Translations under genes and position numbers: made by a program
Shown: in pieces, positions 35,126-43,681 of the stretch
Layout: each line of letters starts with the position of its first letter
Numbering within the stretch: position 1 is the first letter of the stretch
Notes under the pieces: model-generated
Told to the model about the DNA's origin: nothing
Database searches by the model: none
What the model saw: the letters and a program-made list of their open reading frames with translations, nothing else
NCBI GenBank assembly: GCA_018266295.1
Contig: JAFEAQ010000004.1
Span: 124,001 to 188,000, forward strand
Reading direction: 5' to 3'
Length of the DNA stretch: 64,000 nucleotides
Source: Bdellovibrionales bacterium
Lineage (GTDB): Bacteria; Bdellovibrionota; Bdellovibrionia; Bdellovibrionales; Bdellovibrionaceae

Positions 35126-35803
35126 CTAAACTGCAATTTTTCTTTCGATATCGCCTGTCGACGGAATATACGGGCTTTCATTCCACAGCTTGTCGACGAG
35201 ATCGCTGAGTTCTTGGCGTGGATGCTTTGCCATTACGTCGCTAAAGAAACCCATAAGCTCAACCGTATCACCGTGTCCCGATGGAACCTCGTATGCAATT
35301 TCTTGTGCGCCCCACTTGCCACACACTCCTTGCACGTTACGATCACGGCGAAGGGCTGCAGTCATGCCATCAGGGTTTAACCAAGCAAATGTCTTCGCCA
35401 CAGTTCCCATCAAAAGATCTTTCATCGGAAAACCTAAATTCACGCCGCGGGCTTCGCGAGCCACCGTGAAGTTACTGCACACAACGATCTTGTCGCCGCG
35501 CGAACGTAATTTTTGAATATGAGTTTCGCCCCAATTTGAAAAATAAGAATCTTTTGCCATCGTCGGCATCGTCGGATCGGCCCAACGATAGAAGCACACT
35601 GCAAGGCACTTTCCATCCACAAGTATACCACCCACATAATCCTGACGGGTGAAGGCATCTGATTTCAAATATCCATCGGGCTTACCGAGTTCTTTGAAAG
35701 CTTCGGTCCAAACATTCCACCAGCAATTAAAAACATTTTGATACAAATCTTTGATCTCCGGCGCTGGCCACTGACCGGGTACGATCACGTATTCTAACTT
35801 CAT
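35126..35803 (-). CDS. GNAT/autoinducer-synthase-fold-like protein
   Basis: A 225-residue cytoplasmic protein. The pattern YLKSDAFTRQDYVGGILVDGK, VCSNFTVAREARGVNLGFPM and KDLLMGTVAKTFAWL resembles the acyl-CoA acyltransferase fold: a central strand, then the Arg-Gly turn and the long helix of GNAT and acyl-homoserine-lactone-synthase-like proteins. No subfamily could be named. It is the first gene of an operon with a diiron HDO enzyme, separated by 29 bases. That association and the lack of a characterised homologue make it a candidate for a new small-molecule pathway. Confidence 0.55.
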   Translation of the reverse strand: MKLEYVIVPGQWPAPEIKDLYQNVFNCWWNVWTEAFKELGKPDGYLKSDAFTRQDYVGGILVDGKCLAVCFYRWADPTMPTMAKDSYFSNWGETHIQKLRSRGDKIVVCSNFTVAREARGVNLGFPMKDLLMGTVAKTFAWLNPDGMTAALRRDRNVQGVCGKWGAQEIAYEVPSGHGDTVELMGFFSDVMAKHPRQELSDLVDKLWNESPYIPSTGDIERKIAV

Positions 35804-35953
35804 GACTTCCTCCTAAAACAAATCCATTTATAAACAGTATTTATTCAAAGAGGAGACCAGAGTTGGCTCGAACAATAAAATCAAGCGATAGGCCCAGTAA
35901 AAATTTTTTTGCGGGGTTTCAAACCAGGACCTTTTCGTGCACTTCGGTCCACT

Positions 35954-35978
35954 AAAGAGGCTAGCTGGCCTCTTTTTA
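35954..35978 (+). terminator. Orphan plus-strand terminator, possible small RNA end
   Basis: AAAGAGGC / GCCTCTTT followed by a T run lies in the gap between two minus-strand genes. No annotated plus-strand gene ends there. Upstream (35914-35950) two smaller stems can be drawn (GGTTT/AAACC and GGACC/GGTCC). This suggests a short structured transcript, but no clear promoter was found. Confidence 0.4.
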
Positions 35979-36003
35979 AATTGCTCTATAATGTAGTTTT
36001 AAT

Positions 36004-36882
36004 TTATGAGCGTAGTCGTGAGGGTTTTCCCTTTGATTTTTTGCCGGATGACAACATCGCCGCATAATTACGCTCTGCTTTTTCGATATGATCTCGAACG
36101 AGATGTGCAACTTCATAAGGCTGTTCGACGACGAGAGAGTAACCCGCGTGATGGAGAGTCTTATACGTCACATGTGGAATCGCCAGTCCTAAACGCTTAT
36201 AGGAAGCTAAATATTCTGGAACATCCTCATCCCCGGCAATAATCAAAACAGGCACAGAAATTTTCTGTAAGTCCTCTTTTGAAATCGTCTGGCGATGAAA
36301 AATCTGACGGGCATTTTCAAGTTCGTCGACAGACATTACTTTCAAATGTTGCAGGATCTTTTCACGCCGCTCAATGACCGACGGATCCATGCTCGTTCGG
36401 AATGTTTCGCCAAAAACTCGGTTCACAAAGCTCTGCATACCAAGACGAGGCCCCTCCTTCTTTAAATTATCCAGATAGTTGTCCATGTCTTTGGCCTCTT
36501 TGGTGGTGGCCCCTTCAGGCACGGCCCCCATTAACGTGCAGCTCTTTAAGAGATCCGAGCGTTGCACAGCCAAGTTCAATCCAACAAAAGCGCCTAGACA
36601 ATTTCCCACGAAGTGACAGGGCTCTAAATTTAAATACTCAATCAGGGCAATGGTGTCTTTCGTTGAAGTTTGTAGGTCCGACTTTTTAGTATTTCGCGCA
36701 CTCTGCCCCTGCCCACGATGGTCATAGGTCACCACACGAAATTCATCATTGAAAAGCTCCAGGAGCGGTTTATAGACGGACATATCAATGTATAGAAGAG
36801 GACTAAAAACAATCGCTGGCGCCTCTTTAGGGCCGTAGTCTTCAAAATAAATATCAGTGCCATTCAAGCGGGCCTTGGGCAT
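36004..36882 (-). CDS. Alpha/beta hydrolase with Cys at the nucleophile position
   Basis: A 292-residue enzyme of the alpha/beta hydrolase fold. The nucleophile elbow reads FVGNCLGAFVG, so Cys95 replaces the usual Ser. Other parts are intact: TYDHRGQGQS, the acid loop LIIAGDEDVP (Asp or Glu) and LHHAGYSLVVEQP with the catalytic His. A Cys nucleophile occurs in dienelactone hydrolases but not with this overall pattern. The C-terminal tail is Lys/Ser rich (SGKKSKGKPSRLRS). Substrate unknown. Single gene; the 126 bases upstream show no feature. Confidence 0.85.
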   Translation of the reverse strand: MPKARLNGTDIYFEDYGPKEAPAIVFSPLLYIDMSVYKPLLELFNDEFRVVTYDHRGQGQSARNTKKSDLQTSTKDTIALIEYLNLEPCHFVGNCLGAFVGLNLAVQRSDLLKSCTLMGAVPEGATTKEAKDMDNYLDNLKKEGPRLGMQSFVNRVFGETFRTSMDPSVIERREKILQHLKVMSVDELENARQIFHRQTISKEDLQKISVPVLIIAGDEDVPEYLASYKRLGLAIPHVTYKTLHHAGYSLVVEQPYEVAHLVRDHIEKAERNYAAMLSSGKKSKGKPSRLRS

Positions 36883-37008
36883 GAAAGTCTCCTTAGTGTG
36901 GATGAGAGGAAAGAAGTCCGCAGACTAATCCCGCAGCTTCCACGAAGACCATGGAAAATCCTGAGAACCTACAAAATACAAACGTGAATTAAGACTTTAA
37001 AGAAAGTT

Positions 37009-37776
37009 TCAAGATTGTGGCGTGAGAAATTCACAAAGATACTGAGACTCTCTGAGTTCTTTCATCAAAACTTCGTAATCTGGACAGTGTGCTTCGACAA
37101 GTTGCCAGAAGTGCGCCGAATGATTCATGTGACGAAGATGTGCAAGCTCATGAATGATCACGTAATCAACGATCTCAGGCTTGAACACAATCAAACGCCA
37201 ATTAAAATTAATACCACCCTTCGAAGAACAGCTGCCCCAGCGAGTTTTTTGTTCGCGGAACTTCAGAGTCTTGGGATAGAGACTCATCTGCCCGGCCCAA
37301 TGTTTAGTTCGCTCCGTGATGGTCTTGATGGCTTCGCGCTTATAGAAATCACGAATCACCGCAAGCAGTTCCGGATGCTCGTCGGTCAGCACATCCGCGC
37401 TCCATTTATTGTGCGGAATATGCAAACGCAATTCTTCATCTTGAATCGCGACGAAAGATTTTTTCAAAACCGTCAGCGCCATCTTCAGTGGCAGATTGCG
37501 GCCATGAAACGGGAATTTTTCATAAGACCTTATTTTTCTTTCGGGAAACTTTTCAGAAAGTTCGTTGAACTTAGTGAAGTGCTTTTCGATCCAGTCTTTC
37601 TTTGACAGCAGGAATTCGTAGATCACCTTCTGCGTCGTGAGCTTCCCGGCAACCACTTTGATAGGCTTCTGTGGATACAAATAAATCGAGACCGAGCGTC
37701 GGAACGCTCGGCGATGGACTTCAACCGTCCAATTTGAAAATGAAAAGCTTTCTGTTTCTTTTGCCTTGTTTGCCAT
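37009..37776 (-). CDS. YgjP-type (DUF45) M48 metalloprotease-like protein
   Basis: A 255-residue protein. The zinc motif HELAHLRHMNHSAHFWQLVE is present (HExxH plus HxxxFW), preceded by EQKTRWGSCSSKGGINFNWR, the hallmark of the YgjP (UTP pyrophosphatase/DUF45) family. An N-terminal domain with strand-rich VEVHRRAFRRSVSIYLYPQK precedes it. Members are zinc peptidases or pyrophosphatases; E. coli YgjP has been linked to UTP pyrophosphatase activity. Its ATG touches the start region of the divergent kinase gene. Confidence 0.9.
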   Translation of the reverse strand: MANKAKETESFSFSNWTVEVHRRAFRRSVSIYLYPQKPIKVVAGKLTTQKVIYEFLLSKKDWIEKHFTKFNELSEKFPERKIRSYEKFPFHGRNLPLKMALTVLKKSFVAIQDEELRLHIPHNKWSADVLTDEHPELLAVIRDFYKREAIKTITERTKHWAGQMSLYPKTLKFREQKTRWGSCSSKGGINFNWRLIVFKPEIVDYVIIHELAHLRHMNHSAHFWQLVEAHCPDYEVLMKELRESQYLCEFLTPQS

Positions 37777-38767
37777 GGAGTCTTATGAGATTTACACTCG
37801 TATTATGAATTCAAAGAGCTCCTTTTACAATCTTGATCCCGAAAAGGTTCTACAAGCCGCAGAAAACGAGGGATTTCTTACAACGGGTGAGTTTTCACAG
37901 CTCAACTCCTATGAGAATAGGGTCTTTGACATTCGTCTCGAAAATTCATTTGAAAATCACACAAACATCATTGCGAAATTTTATCGCCCGAATCGCTGGA
38001 GTAAAGAAGCGGTTCTTGAAGAACACGAGTTCTTGTTGGATCTGCAAGCTGAAAGCATTCCCGCAGTCGCACCACTGAAACTTCGCTCTGGCAGCACCGT
38101 TGCTGAAGAGTATGGAATGTACGCGGCGTTTTTTCCGAAAGTCCGCGGCCGCATGCCACAAGAGTTTGTTGGCGATGAGCTTTTCCAGATCGGCCGCTTG
38201 ATGGCGCAAGTTCACAACGTGGGCGCGCGCAAAGAAGCTCCTCATCGCCCGGTACTAGACACGAGCTATTACGGCGGCTGGGACACCTTAGACTTCTTGC
38301 AAGACTGGATCGCCCCCGAAGTGCGCGGTCGTTACAACGACGCGGCTGAGGGCATTCTGCAGCGTTTGGATGACATCCTCGATCCGAGTGAGTTTATCCG
38401 CATTCACGGCGACTGCCATAAAGGCAATTTACTTCACAACGGTAAACAGTTTTTCTTGGTCGACTTCGATGATTTCTGCAATGGTCCGGTCATTCAAGAT
38501 TTTTGGATGCTCCTTAGTGGTGAAGGTGAAGAAGGCCAACGCGAGCGCGATGAAATTATCAAAGGCTATGAAGAGTTGCGTGAGTTCCCCGATCATCAAT
38601 GGGCGTGGGTGCCATGGCTTCGAGGCTTAAGAATTATTTCGTATGCAGGTTGGATCGCAAAGCGCTGGGAAGATCCGAGCTTCCCGCGCCTATTCCCGGA
38701 ATACAATACGTATCGCTACTGGGCTGAAGAGGTTGAGGCGCTCGAAAAGATCGCCTGGGCTCTTTAG
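37775..38767 (+). CDS. srkA: Stress response kinase SrkA-type (YihE/RdoA) protein
   Basis: An aminoglycoside-phosphotransferase-fold kinase of about 330 residues. Family landmarks are SYENRVFDIRLENSF, the Lys/Glu pair in ANIIAKFYRPNRW-type context, and FIRIHGDCHKGNLLHNGKQF with the catalytic Asp/Asn, then LVDFDDFCNGPVIQDFWML holding the DFD motif. SrkA protects cells from stress-induced death in E. coli, acting as a Ser/Thr kinase. The start is uncertain: this ATG overlaps the divergent gene's start, while an ATG at 37,805 gives a family-like N-terminus. Neither has a clear ribosome binding site. Confidence 0.9.
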   Translation: MESYEIYTRIMNSKSSFYNLDPEKVLQAAENEGFLTTGEFSQLNSYENRVFDIRLENSFENHTNIIAKFYRPNRWSKEAVLEEHEFLLDLQAESIPAVAPLKLRSGSTVAEEYGMYAAFFPKVRGRMPQEFVGDELFQIGRLMAQVHNVGARKEAPHRPVLDTSYYGGWDTLDFLQDWIAPEVRGRYNDAAEGILQRLDDILDPSEFIRIHGDCHKGNLLHNGKQFFLVDFDDFCNGPVIQDFWMLLSGEGEEGQRERDEIIKGYEELREFPDHQWAWVPWLRGLRIISYAGWIAKRWEDPSFPRLFPEYNTYRYWAEEVEALEKIAWAL

Positions 38768-38852
38768 TTATTCCAAGTAAAGGGGCCTTTGAAAATCACA
38801 AGATCCCGAGAAGAAGTTTCACTGTCCCCGGGACCCTGGTGTCTGTAAGTAC

Positions 38853-39224
38853 TTATTTTACTTGGACTTTTACTTTGTGTTTGGCTTCAGATGAGCAGGT
38901 TGTTTCCATTGCTGTGGTCGAGCATTTCATAGTGCCGCAGCTCATAGAAATAATCTGATTGCCGTTGCCTTTGTTAAGGTCTTTGAACTCCTTTTTCCAG
39001 TCCGTGCAAGCGGTCTTCCAGTTTGAACGAGCTTCTTTCAAAAGCGGAGCTGCATCGCCCTCGATGGTATCAACACCTTCGGTGATTTCGAATTTATTGT
39101 CAGTTTTCTGACCTTTTTCGATTTTGATTGTTGTGTCGCCATCAGCTGGGATGTCTTTGATTCCCATCGTCTGAGCAAGCGCGAGAGAGCTCATAAAACT
39201 AAGGCTAATTACTAGGAATTTCAT
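38853..39224 (-). CDS. Small secreted protein, Cys-containing
   Basis: A 123-residue protein with a signal peptide (MKFLVISLSFMSSLALAQ). The start is fixed by ACAGGAGGAACT. The mature part contains IEKGQKTDNKFEITEGVDTIEG and, at the end, SMSCGTMKCSTTAMETTCSSEA with three close cysteines, plus TACTDWKKEFKDLNKG. Disulfides are likely in the periplasm. No known family. Its 5' end lies about 115 bases from the SRP RNA on the opposite strand. Confidence 0.75.
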   Translation of the reverse strand: MKFLVISLSFMSSLALAQTMGIKDIPADGDTTIKIEKGQKTDNKFEITEGVDTIEGDAAPLLKEARSNWKTACTDWKKEFKDLNKGNGNQIISMSCGTMKCSTTAMETTCSSEAKHKVKVQVK

Positions 39225-39340
39225 AGTTCCTCCTGTGTTTGTTGAATTTAGGCAAAGACCCTGGAAATGTTCACGACTTTTTAGTGTGCGCGGGGCGTTA
39301 TTAGGTGAAATACGCTCTGCAGGGAGATACATCCACCCAT

Positions 39341-39435
39341 GGCCGGGTCCCGTACAATAGAGCCCTTACTGAATCCGCTAGGTCCGGAAGGAAGCAACGG
39401 CGTTTAAGGGACTATGTGATATGGGGTGCTCGGCC
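39341..39435 (+). ncRNA. ffs: Signal recognition particle RNA (4.5S type)
   Basis: A small SRP RNA. The conserved core AGGTCCGGAAGGAAGCAACG (GGAAGGAAGCA loop) lies at about 39,380-39,399. The ends pair (GGCCGGGTCCCG / GGGTGCTCGGCC), giving a rod-like hairpin of some 95 bases. It sits directly upstream of dnaX, the typical neighbour in many bacteria. It binds Ffh for membrane-protein targeting. The exact 5' and 3' ends are estimates. Confidence 0.93.
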
Positions 39436-39488
39436 ACTTTCTTTGTTCCTGCTACTTGTGCTAGAGTCAGTTTTTTCGAGGGGTCTCT

Positions 39489-41120
39489 TTGTCTTATCAG
39501 GTCATAGCACGTAAATGGCGTCCGCAGTCTTTCAACGAAGTCGTTGGACAGAACCATATTACCCAAACGCTGACCAACGCCCTTAAAAACAATCGCCTTC
39601 ATCACGCTATTCTTCTCACCGGCCCTCGCGGGACTGGTAAAACTTCTTCAGCACGTATTCTTGCTAAGGCGATTCGTTGCCCGAATGCGGTTGATTTTGT
39701 TCCCTGTGATAAGTGTGACTCTTGCCTTGAGATCGCGCAAAGCCGTAGTGCTGACGTGATTGAGCTCGATGGTGCGAGCAACAACGGTGTCGATGCGATC
39801 CGTGATCTGCGCGACTCTGTTGGCTACATGCCGTCTTCTGGTAAATACAAAGTTTATATCATCGATGAAGTTCACATGCTTTCGACAAGCGCGTTCAATG
39901 CGCTTTTAAAAACCCTCGAAGAACCACCGGAGCATGTGGTGTTCATCATGGCGACGACGGAAGTACAAAAAATTCCGCAGACGATTTTGTCGCGTTGCCA
40001 GCGCTATGATTTCCGCCGCATTCCGATCAAGCAAATTACTGATCAGTTGAGAAAAATCTGCGACGGCGAAAATGTCGGCGCTGAAGATGAAGCTCTGTGG
40101 ATGATCGCCCGTCAGGGTGATGGTTCTATGCGCGACAGCTTGAGCTTGCTGGATCAAGTGATCACTTTCGCGAATGGCCCTCTCAATCGCCAAAACGTGG
40201 TTGAGATCTTGGGTCTGACGAGCCGTAGCTTGCTGCTTGAGACTCTGCAAGGCCTTCTTTCACGCGATACTAAAGCGGTGATGGCGGTGCTTGAGAAAAT
40301 TGCGACTTCTGGTTTTGAACCACACTTGTTTGCGCAAGATCTGCTCGAGATGATCCGCAATTTGCTTTTGGTGAAAGTTTCCGGTGCGGAAGTCGCTCAT
40401 ATCCTCGAACTTCCAGATTCTGAAATCCAAGCTCTCGGTGAAATGGCGAAGAACACTTCTGAAGAAGATCTTCACATGCTCTTTGATATGGCCCTTAAAG
40501 GCGGCAACGATATTCCGAAGGCTCAGGATCCACGCATTGTGCTGGAAGTAAGCCTTCTTAGAATGGCCGCAGCTCCTCAGATCACCGATCTAGAAAGCTT
40601 GCTTAGAGGTGGTGCCAGGCTAGGCAAGCGCGCGACTGTGACTAAAACAGCTGCCGCTGCTGCGAAACCTGCCGTTCCTGAAGGCCCGAAGTACGTTACG
40701 GGACCGAATCTCAATGAAAAATGGCTCGCCTTTGTCCATGCTGTTCGTCAGGATGAGGCTCTGTTTGCGGCCAAAATCGAAAATCTGATTTTTGTGAAAG
40801 AAGAAGGAACTCTCCTCAGCCTCGGAGTTCCACCAAAGCTGGCGTTTTTGAAAGAGCAAATGAATGACTCTGCCATCCGCGCCAAGCTGCAAGGATTTAT
40901 TGATTCGTACTGGGGGGCTGGTTATTCTTTCCAAGTTTTAAGCAGTCGGGATCCGATTGAAGGCGAAACTGCCAATACTCTGATGCAGAAGAAATCTCAG
41001 GCAGCAGAGGATGCAATTCGTAAACAAATCGATGAAAACCCGATGGTGATTGCGGCTCAGAAGGCTTTCAAAGGCCAAATCAAAGCCGTGACTGAGATTG
41101 CCGAAAAAGGCAGGAGGTAA
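39489..41120 (+). CDS. dnaX: DNA polymerase III subunit gamma/tau
   Basis: A 543-residue clamp-loader ATPase. The start is a TTG with GAGGGG just upstream, giving MSYQVIARKWRPQSFNEVVG as in the family. The Walker A motif is GPRGTGKTSSAR, the zinc module CPNAVDFVPCDKCDSC is complete, Walker B is IIDEVHML, and the sensor is SRCQRYDFRRIP. The C-terminal 150 residues, after an Ala-Lys linker (TKTAAAAAKPAVPEGPK), are specific to this group. I saw no AAAAAAG slippery site for a shorter gamma form. The next gene starts 1 base after the stop. Confidence 0.97.
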   Translation: MSYQVIARKWRPQSFNEVVGQNHITQTLTNALKNNRLHHAILLTGPRGTGKTSSARILAKAIRCPNAVDFVPCDKCDSCLEIAQSRSADVIELDGASNNGVDAIRDLRDSVGYMPSSGKYKVYIIDEVHMLSTSAFNALLKTLEEPPEHVVFIMATTEVQKIPQTILSRCQRYDFRRIPIKQITDQLRKICDGENVGAEDEALWMIARQGDGSMRDSLSLLDQVITFANGPLNRQNVVEILGLTSRSLLLETLQGLLSRDTKAVMAVLEKIATSGFEPHLFAQDLLEMIRNLLLVKVSGAEVAHILELPDSEIQALGEMAKNTSEEDLHMLFDMALKGGNDIPKAQDPRIVLEVSLLRMAAAPQITDLESLLRGGARLGKRATVTKTAAAAAKPAVPEGPKYVTGPNLNEKWLAFVHAVRQDEALFAAKIENLIFVKEEGTLLSLGVPPKLAFLKEQMNDSAIRAKLQGFIDSYWGAGYSFQVLSSRDPIEGETANTLMQKKSQAAEDAIRKQIDENPMVIAAQKAFKGQIKAVTEIAEKGRR

Positions 41121-41121
41121 C

Positions 41122-41445
41122 ATGAAAGGTTTTTCTGGCGGTATGGCTCAGCTGATGAAGCAAGCTAACCAAATGCAAGGTAAGATGAAAAAGGTCCAAG
41201 AAGAACTCGCGAAAGCTGAGTACGAAGGAACTGCCGGCGGTGGCGTTGTTACTGTGAAAGTAAACGGCGAATACAAAATGACTTCTTTGATCATCAAAGA
41301 AGATGTCATCAAATCAGGCGATGTTGAGATGGTACAAGATTTGGTTTTGGCAGCAACAAACGAAGCTGTAAAGATCGCTCGTGAAACTTCGCAAAAAGAG
41401 ATGGAAAAAGTTACTGGCGGCATGAACATTCCTGGTCTATTCTAG
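41122..41445 (+). CDS. ybaB: YbaB/EbfC nucleoid-associated protein
   Basis: A 107-residue DNA-binding protein. MKGFSGGMAQLMKQANQMQG begins the typical N-terminal helix, followed by EGTAGGGVVTVKVNGEYKM and EAVKIARETSQKEMEKVTGG. AGGAGG precedes the ATG. It lies between dnaX and recR, its standard place in many bacteria, and is translated from the same operon. Confidence 0.97.
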   Translation: MKGFSGGMAQLMKQANQMQGKMKKVQEELAKAEYEGTAGGGVVTVKVNGEYKMTSLIIKEDVIKSGDVEMVQDLVLAATNEAVKIARETSQKEMEKVTGGMNIPGLF

Positions 41446-41449
41446 AGAC

Positions 41450-42064
41450 ATGCTGAATATTCCCGCACTCGAAAAATTAGTTCACGAACTCAGCCGACTT
41501 CCGGGCATCGGTCCGAAGACGGCTCAGCGCTTGGCGTATCATATCCTCAAGTCGAAGGATAACTACACCGATCGCTTGAGCGAGGCTTTGATTCGTGTGC
41601 GTGCGGAAGTTCACACCTGCAAAACTTGCTATAACTACACAGACGCTGATGAGTGCAAATACTGCAAAGACGTTCATCGTACCGATGAATCAATCTGCGT
41701 GGTGGAAGAGCCTTCGGACATCATGAAGATTGAGTCCTCGGGTGCTTTCCGCGGTCGTTACCATGTTCTGCATGGAGTGATCTCGCCTCTCGAGGGCATC
41801 AGCGCTCAAGATCTGAAAATCAAAGAACTCGTAGCACGCGTTGACGCGGGGCTTAATGGCGATGGACCTCAAATCCGCGAGATCATTCTGGCTTTGGACG
41901 CCGATCTCGAGGGAGATACGACCATTCTTTACCTCGCAAAGACTCTTCAAGGCAAAGGCGTCAGATTAAGTCGCCTTGCTCATGGGGTTCCTATTGGCAG
42001 CGACATTGATTTCGTGGATGATAGAACCGTGGGTCAGGCCTTAGAAAACCGCGTGGAGCTGTAA
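41450..42064 (+). CDS. recR: Recombination protein RecR
   Basis: A 204-residue recombination mediator. The helix-hairpin-helix LPGIGPKTAQRLAYHIL, the zinc finger CKTCYNYTDADECKYC and the TOPRIM domain (VVEEPSDIMKIESSGAFRG, and DADLEGD later) are complete. It works with RecO and RecF to load RecA on gaps. The stop overlaps the next gene's ATG (TAATG), so MglA is translationally coupled. Confidence 0.98.
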   Translation: MLNIPALEKLVHELSRLPGIGPKTAQRLAYHILKSKDNYTDRLSEALIRVRAEVHTCKTCYNYTDADECKYCKDVHRTDESICVVEEPSDIMKIESSGAFRGRYHVLHGVISPLEGISAQDLKIKELVARVDAGLNGDGPQIREIILALDADLEGDTTILYLAKTLQGKGVRLSRLAHGVPIGSDIDFVDDRTVGQALENRVEL

Positions 42065-42657
42065 TGTCGTTTATAAATTACAATGCCAAAGAGATGCACT
42101 GTAAGATCGTTTATTACGGTCCTTCTTTGGGCGGCAAAACAACCAACATCCAGTGGATCTATCAAAAGACCGCGTCTGATCAGAAAACCAAACTCGTAGC
42201 CATTGATAGCGATGTTGAAAGAACTCTGTTCTTTGACTTCTTGCCTATGAATGTCGGCGATATCCGTGGTTATAAGACTCGTTTCCATTTGTACAGTGTC
42301 CCTGGTCAGGTTGTTTATGATGCTTCCAGAAAGCTCATTCTGAAAGGAATCGACGGAGTTATCTTCGTTGCGGATTCTCAGATTGAGCGTATGGATGAGA
42401 ATCTAGAGGCCCTTAAAAACCTCGAGCGCAACCTTGAACAGCAAGGCTACGATATCCGTGAAATCCCAATGGTCATGCAATACAACAAGCGTGATCTCCC
42501 GAATGCGGCTTCCCTGGCGGAACTGCGTATGGCTCTAAATCGCTATAATGCCCCTGAAGTAGAGGGCTGTGCCTCTGAGGGTAAGGGCGTGGAAGAGTCT
42601 CTGAAAATCGTTTCTAAGTCCATTCTGAATGTGCTAAAAGGCGGCTCCAACATCTAA
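42064..42657 (+). CDS. mglA: MglA Ras-like GTPase
   Basis: A 197-residue small GTPase of the bacterial MglA family. The P-loop is YYGPSLGGKTTNIQWIY, the switch region DIRGYKTRFHLYSVPGQV, and the base-recognition motif MQYNKRDLPN; the hallmark KLILKGIDGVIFVADSQ is intact. In Myxococcus it sets cell polarity; in Bdellovibrio bacteriovorus MglA is reported to control predatory invasion. Here it is coupled to recR by a TAATG overlap. A MglB-type GAP gene is not present in the window. Confidence 0.97.
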   Translation: MSFINYNAKEMHCKIVYYGPSLGGKTTNIQWIYQKTASDQKTKLVAIDSDVERTLFFDFLPMNVGDIRGYKTRFHLYSVPGQVVYDASRKLILKGIDGVIFVADSQIERMDENLEALKNLERNLEQQGYDIREIPMVMQYNKRDLPNAASLAELRMALNRYNAPEVEGCASEGKGVEESLKIVSKSILNVLKGGSNI

Positions 42658-42710
42658 TCCGCAGGTCCCTTTTGTGGTATCCTGTTAGGTGATGTTTCAG
42701 GAGGCCTCCT

Positions 42711-43676
42711 ATGACATACGATATTGCTGCTGACATTCAACGCCTCAAAAAAGAGAAGAACGCCGTCATTCTTGCCCACTACTACGAAGAGGGCGATATC
42801 CAAGACGTCGCTGACTACGTTGGCGATAGCTTTTACCTCGCAAAGATGGGCCAGAAGGTTGAGCAAGACGTCATCCTGCTTGCAGGTGTTGTGTTCATGG
42901 CTGAAAGCGTGAAGATCCTCAATCCTGGAAAGACTGTCTTGGTACCTGATATGGGTGCGAGCTGTTCTTTGGTGAAAGGGGCACCTTACGAGAAGTACTT
43001 GGCTTGGCGCCAGGCAAATCCTGATGGCGTAGCCGTTACTTACATCAACTCGAGCTCTGAAGTAAAAGCGATCTCTGATGTGATCATCACTTCGAGCAAT
43101 GCGGAGCAGATTATTAAATCCATTCCTGCGGATCGTAAGATCCTCTTTGGCCCGGATCAGCACTTGGGAAGATTCCTTTCTAAAAAACTAAACCGCCCGT
43201 TTGAACTCTGGCCAGGGGCTTGTGAAGTGCATGTTCTTTTCAATGCTCGCAAACTTTATGAGCTAACACTAGAACATCCAGATGCTGTGGTGATTGCTCA
43301 CCCTGAGTGTGATGAGACTGTTTTGAATTACGCACAAGTGATTGGTTCGACGTCTCGTTTGCTGGAAGAAGTTCAGAAAAATCCTGCGAAAAAATTCATC
43401 GTTGCGACTGAAACTGGTATCTTCCACCAAATGCAAAAAGCCCGTCCCGATGTGGAACTCATTCAAGCTCCGGTTTTGGATAGCGGTTGCTCTTGCAACA
43501 ATTGTCCTTACATGAAGATGAACTCGATGGAGAAGATCAAGCACGCGCTTGAAACCTTCGAACCACAGATCCGCATGAACGATACTCTTCGTAAAAAAGC
43601 GCAAGTGTCTTTGGATCGCATGATGGATATCACTTCAGGTAAACCAGTCACTTGGCCTGCTGAGTTTCGCGTTTAA
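42711..43676 (+). CDS. nadA: Quinolinate synthase A
   Basis: A 321-residue iron-sulfur enzyme of NAD biosynthesis, making quinolinate from iminoaspartate and dihydroxyacetone phosphate. The N-terminus ILAHYYEEGDIQDVADYVGD is characteristic. Likely cluster cysteines are in GASCSLVKGAPY, WPGACEVH and DSGCSCNNCPYMKMN. Substrate-binding HPECDETVL is present. AGGAGG precedes the start. No nadB or nadC nearby, so it is separated from its partner genes. Confidence 0.97.
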   Translation: MTYDIAADIQRLKKEKNAVILAHYYEEGDIQDVADYVGDSFYLAKMGQKVEQDVILLAGVVFMAESVKILNPGKTVLVPDMGASCSLVKGAPYEKYLAWRQANPDGVAVTYINSSSEVKAISDVIITSSNAEQIIKSIPADRKILFGPDQHLGRFLSKKLNRPFELWPGACEVHVLFNARKLYELTLEHPDAVVIAHPECDETVLNYAQVIGSTSRLLEEVQKNPAKKFIVATETGIFHQMQKARPDVELIQAPVLDSGCSCNNCPYMKMNSMEKIKHALETFEPQIRMNDTLRKKAQVSLDRMMDITSGKPVTWPAEFRV

Positions 43677-43681
43677 AAATT

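Noticed and set aside
39489-41120. Programmed frameshift in dnaX
   Set aside because: No AAAAAAG-type slippery sequence followed by a hairpin was found in the linker region, so a shorter gamma form is not supported.
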